Below, in pieces: positions 61,421 through 64,000 of a DNA stretch of 64,000 nt. Source of the DNA: Melanocharis versteri (taxonomy: Eukaryota; Chordata; Aves; Passeriformes; Melanocharitidae); the NCBI GenBank assembly GCA_013397845.1, contig VZTG01006279.1, positions 864,697 through 928,696 of the forward strand, written 5' to 3'. The stretch's first letter is position 1. Each line of letters starts with the position of its first letter. The notes below the pieces were generated by a model. The model made no database searches, was not told the DNA's origin, and saw only the letters and a list, made by a program, of their open reading frames with translations. The position numbers were made by a program, and so were the translations under genes.

Positions 61421-62258
61421 ATACACCTATTCCAGAATTTAATGCTACATTCTCTCTCATCTATCTCTGAAACTATGTTGGATTCCTAAGAGCTGAGAGA
61501 AAAGATCTAAAGGCAAGAAAAGCCCCTCCCATGAAAGGAGCTGGAGAAGCAGCCGGGGATAGTAACATCATCAGCAATCACAACTGAAACCAGAAGAACA
61601 TGAAAATAAGCCCCAGTTAAAAAGCATGACCATGATACCCTGGGCAAAACTGCACTACAGAGTGGTTTACACTGGTATACTTATTGCATGCACATTACAC
61701 GGTCATTTTTCCATTTAGAAGTTCTTAGCCCATCAAGTTTTCCCTTGCTTGTTCCCATCTGAAAGATTTGACTGCTGAACTGCACAAGAATTTTTTCATT
61801 CTAATAGTGCTGTCAACAAAAGTTCCCCTTTTCCCCACTTGACTCAGGATTCATTTTAAGCAATTTGGTCTGTTGAAACTAGGTTTCAGAAGTAGTCAAG
61901 AATATTAAGATATCCAGAACATTTTCCCACCCGAGTTATATATATTCTATATTGTACAATCTTTGTGGTTCTTCAAAACCTGATTTTCAAATGAGCTATT
62001 AGGAAATACCAGCATAAGCACTGATGCCAACTAATGCTTGCACCTGTCTCCCAAAGCAGTGTTACAAAATGTCCTTAACTACAGCAATTTAACCACTGCT
62101 TACTGCCTTGCTCTTAAAAAAGAACCTGACAGAAACATCTCAAGATGGGCAAAGGACAGCTCGCAACTGAATCTTCAGAAGGTGCCTTATTGAATCACTC
62201 ACTGAAGTCACCTGCTGTCTGCACTTTGCGATGGCATCCCACTGGAAGGTATCTTCAC

Positions 62259-62338
62259 CTGTAATGTGCAGATATGGTGCAGAAGGAAGCCACCAATTGT
62301 CACTGAAAAGTGCAGAGCAGCTGCAGAGCATCAGCAAC
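62259..62338 (-). pseudogene. EXD1: EXD1-like exonuclease-domain exon with 11-base duplication
   Basis: Acceptor CCTTCCATTACAG and donor CAG|GTGAAG bound 80 bases. Reading starts VAD and, after an 11-base near-tandem repeat (GCTCTGCAGCT), continues ALHFSVTIGGFLLHHICTLQ. Human EXD1 as remembered has VADVLQFSMETGG, ITTLQ. The uninterrupted frame reaches a TGA 12 codons in. Without the 11 bases the exon is 69 long, an exact multiple of three, which supports a disabling insertion in an old coding exon. Confidence 0.65.
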
Positions 62339-64000
62339 CTGTAATGGAAGGGATCAATATGCCATGACCAATGTCCATCAATCCAAGGCAAAGAACGTGG
62401 AGGTTTGACGGGGGGTTGTATATTAGAAGTAAAGTATGCTACGAGCAAATTAATCACCATTCTGACTGCATGCAGTTGCAGAGCTAGCAATCTGACTCCT
62501 TAAAGCTGTTATGTAAAAGGGTAGATTAAGTTTTAAGAATGACTTACTAGTTTTATGTTGTATTTGTCTATGGCTCCTTCTAGCCCAGTACTCTTAGTAT
62601 CAGAAGAGAGTAAACAAACAGTGATACTTTCCCAGGATACTTATGGTTTTGCCTTTTATCCAAAACTTTAAATAATGATGCAATGTGAGGAAAACATGAT
62701 GAAAGAATAGGTAAATTGTCATAAACCTTTTGCCTATAACCTGATTTTGCCAGTAAGACTCATCTTTGACAGCACATAGAGCCATAAGCAAAGCAGGCAA
62801 CAGCCTCCAGCAGCAACTGCATGGCATGGTGTTTGCTTGTTTCTGTTCCTGGTTTCATCCTTTTTACCTGTTTGCATTGATCTGTGGAATCAGATAGCAG
62901 CAGAAAGCTGTTCACCTGTACGTTTTATGGTTAAACCTTGGGTGGACTTCTGTCTTATGGAAAGTCTCTCTCAAGCTGTCAAATTTTCTGTATTTTTTTC
63001 AGGACACACCTTTAGGAAGAATTGCAGTATTTATTTTGGTAGTACACAAATACACAACCAACATTTTACAATAGACAGGGGTTTCAGAGTGTGAGGATGC
63101 TCCAGCTTCCTGATGCAGCATGGAATTGCCCAGAAGGCAAGGTCAGGGATGTAAGCACTGACAACAGCCAGTTGCCTGCTCACTATGCAGCTTTTTAGGC
63201 TGCTATAGTCCGACAGGGACACAACCCGTGCCCTCAAGGAGGTCAAATGTGAAATAACAGTATCAAATCTCCACAAACTTTATTAAAAGGTACTTCAACA
63301 GGTGATTTTTAAGTACTATAAGAACATCAGTAGGGAAGACAGTGAACATCAGAACACTGCTACACAATAATAGTATGTTAATTATATTCGTTTACTTATT
63401 GTAAGGAATAAACTGTTGCAGTAACTGGCCAAAACCAGGGATAACACTTTTCAAATTATACAGGCAGGATTCCATGTAAACCAGAGTTCTTAATTCCATT
63501 GCTGCATTTTTTATGCAGAGTGTCACTTGTGCACCCATCCTGTTCCCATTTTAACAACACTGGGAAGCTGTCTCTAGGAAGTACTTCACAAAAAGCATGT
63601 GTGAGAACTTGCTCAGAAGTACCTTCCAGTTATTTTTCCAGCAGTACAGAGTAGAAGACAGGACAGCTTAATTCCACAGTATCAGGTACACTGCAGGGTA
63701 CCCAAAATCAGATTACGTCAGTCACTGACTTCCATTAGAAGTAGGATTCAGGCCAAGGAATCAGAGTAATTGACTCCCCAAGCCTAGAGAACTATTGGTG
63801 CCAGGAAAGCAGGCATGGCAGCTCATATCAAGACAACAGAACGATGAGTGCAATTCTGTGTACCTTGGATCCTAGAGGGGGTAGTTCTGGTTAATTATTT
63901 CCACTGTTTCTGTTACATGTTCTAGCCAGTACCTTTGGGAGTGCTGGTGGGAATTTTCAGCTCTACCTTTTTCATACAGTCAAGACAACACTGACTGATA
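62339..64000. other. Right flank, no supported gene
   Basis: I searched the minus strand for the upstream EXD1 exons (the VIHDCRWL and FDTQ regions) and found none that I could support. They may be lost, too diverged or beyond the window. No known repeat recognised. Confidence 0.5.

Noticed and set aside
63031..63276. 81-codon minus-strand open frame considered as an upstream EXD1 exon
   Set aside because: No match to the exonuclease-domain motifs I looked for (VIHDCRWL, FDTQ).
1..64000. CRISPR arrays, operons, tRNA or rRNA genes, novel defence-type systems
   Set aside because: Nothing of the kind is visible. The window is an ordinary vertebrate gene region.

Overview
The window is vertebrate nuclear DNA, almost certainly from a bird. 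It is AT-rich with long introns, GT-AG splice sites and a CpG island. Its interspersed repeats are CR1 LINE fragments and solo LTRs of a type I recognise from avian genomes. The gene order, INO80 followed upstream by EXD1 on the same strand, matches what I recall for amniotes. There are no bacterial-type genes, operons, CRISPR arrays or tRNAs that I can support.

Positions 1472-46688 hold 27 consecutive coding exons of INO80 on the minus strand. INO80 is the SNF2-family ATPase of the INO80 chromatin-remodelling complex. All exons join in a single open frame from the start codon at 46643-46645 to about codon 1170. They cover the acidic and basic N-terminus, the DBINO/HSA region, the whole first RecA lobe (Walker A, DEAQ box, LTGTP motif), the long insertion characteristic of INO80, and the first part of the second RecA lobe. 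The remaining C-terminus, about 390 residues by comparison with the human protein as I remember it, lies to the left of position 1. The non-coding first exon and promoter belong in the CpG island at about 53930-55030, but a 635-base run of N (54072-54706) hides them.

In the assembly, the segment with INO80 exons 3 and 4 is present twice (43798-44541 and 44543-45286). The copies are separated by a single N and differ at three bases. I read this as a false duplication, because using both exon pairs would break the frame.

Right of the CpG island (55030-64000) there is no intact gene that I can see. Three minus-strand fragments, in the expected order, resemble the 3'-5' exonuclease-like protein EXD1, a piRNA-pathway factor. 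Each fragment carries a frame-disrupting lesion, so EXD1 looks like a pseudogene here. Two solo LTRs of the same avian ERV type lie in opposite orientation around the two downstream EXD1 fragments.

I found no undescribed biological system. The observations most worth checking are the decayed EXD1, the false exon duplication and the GC-AG intron in INO80.
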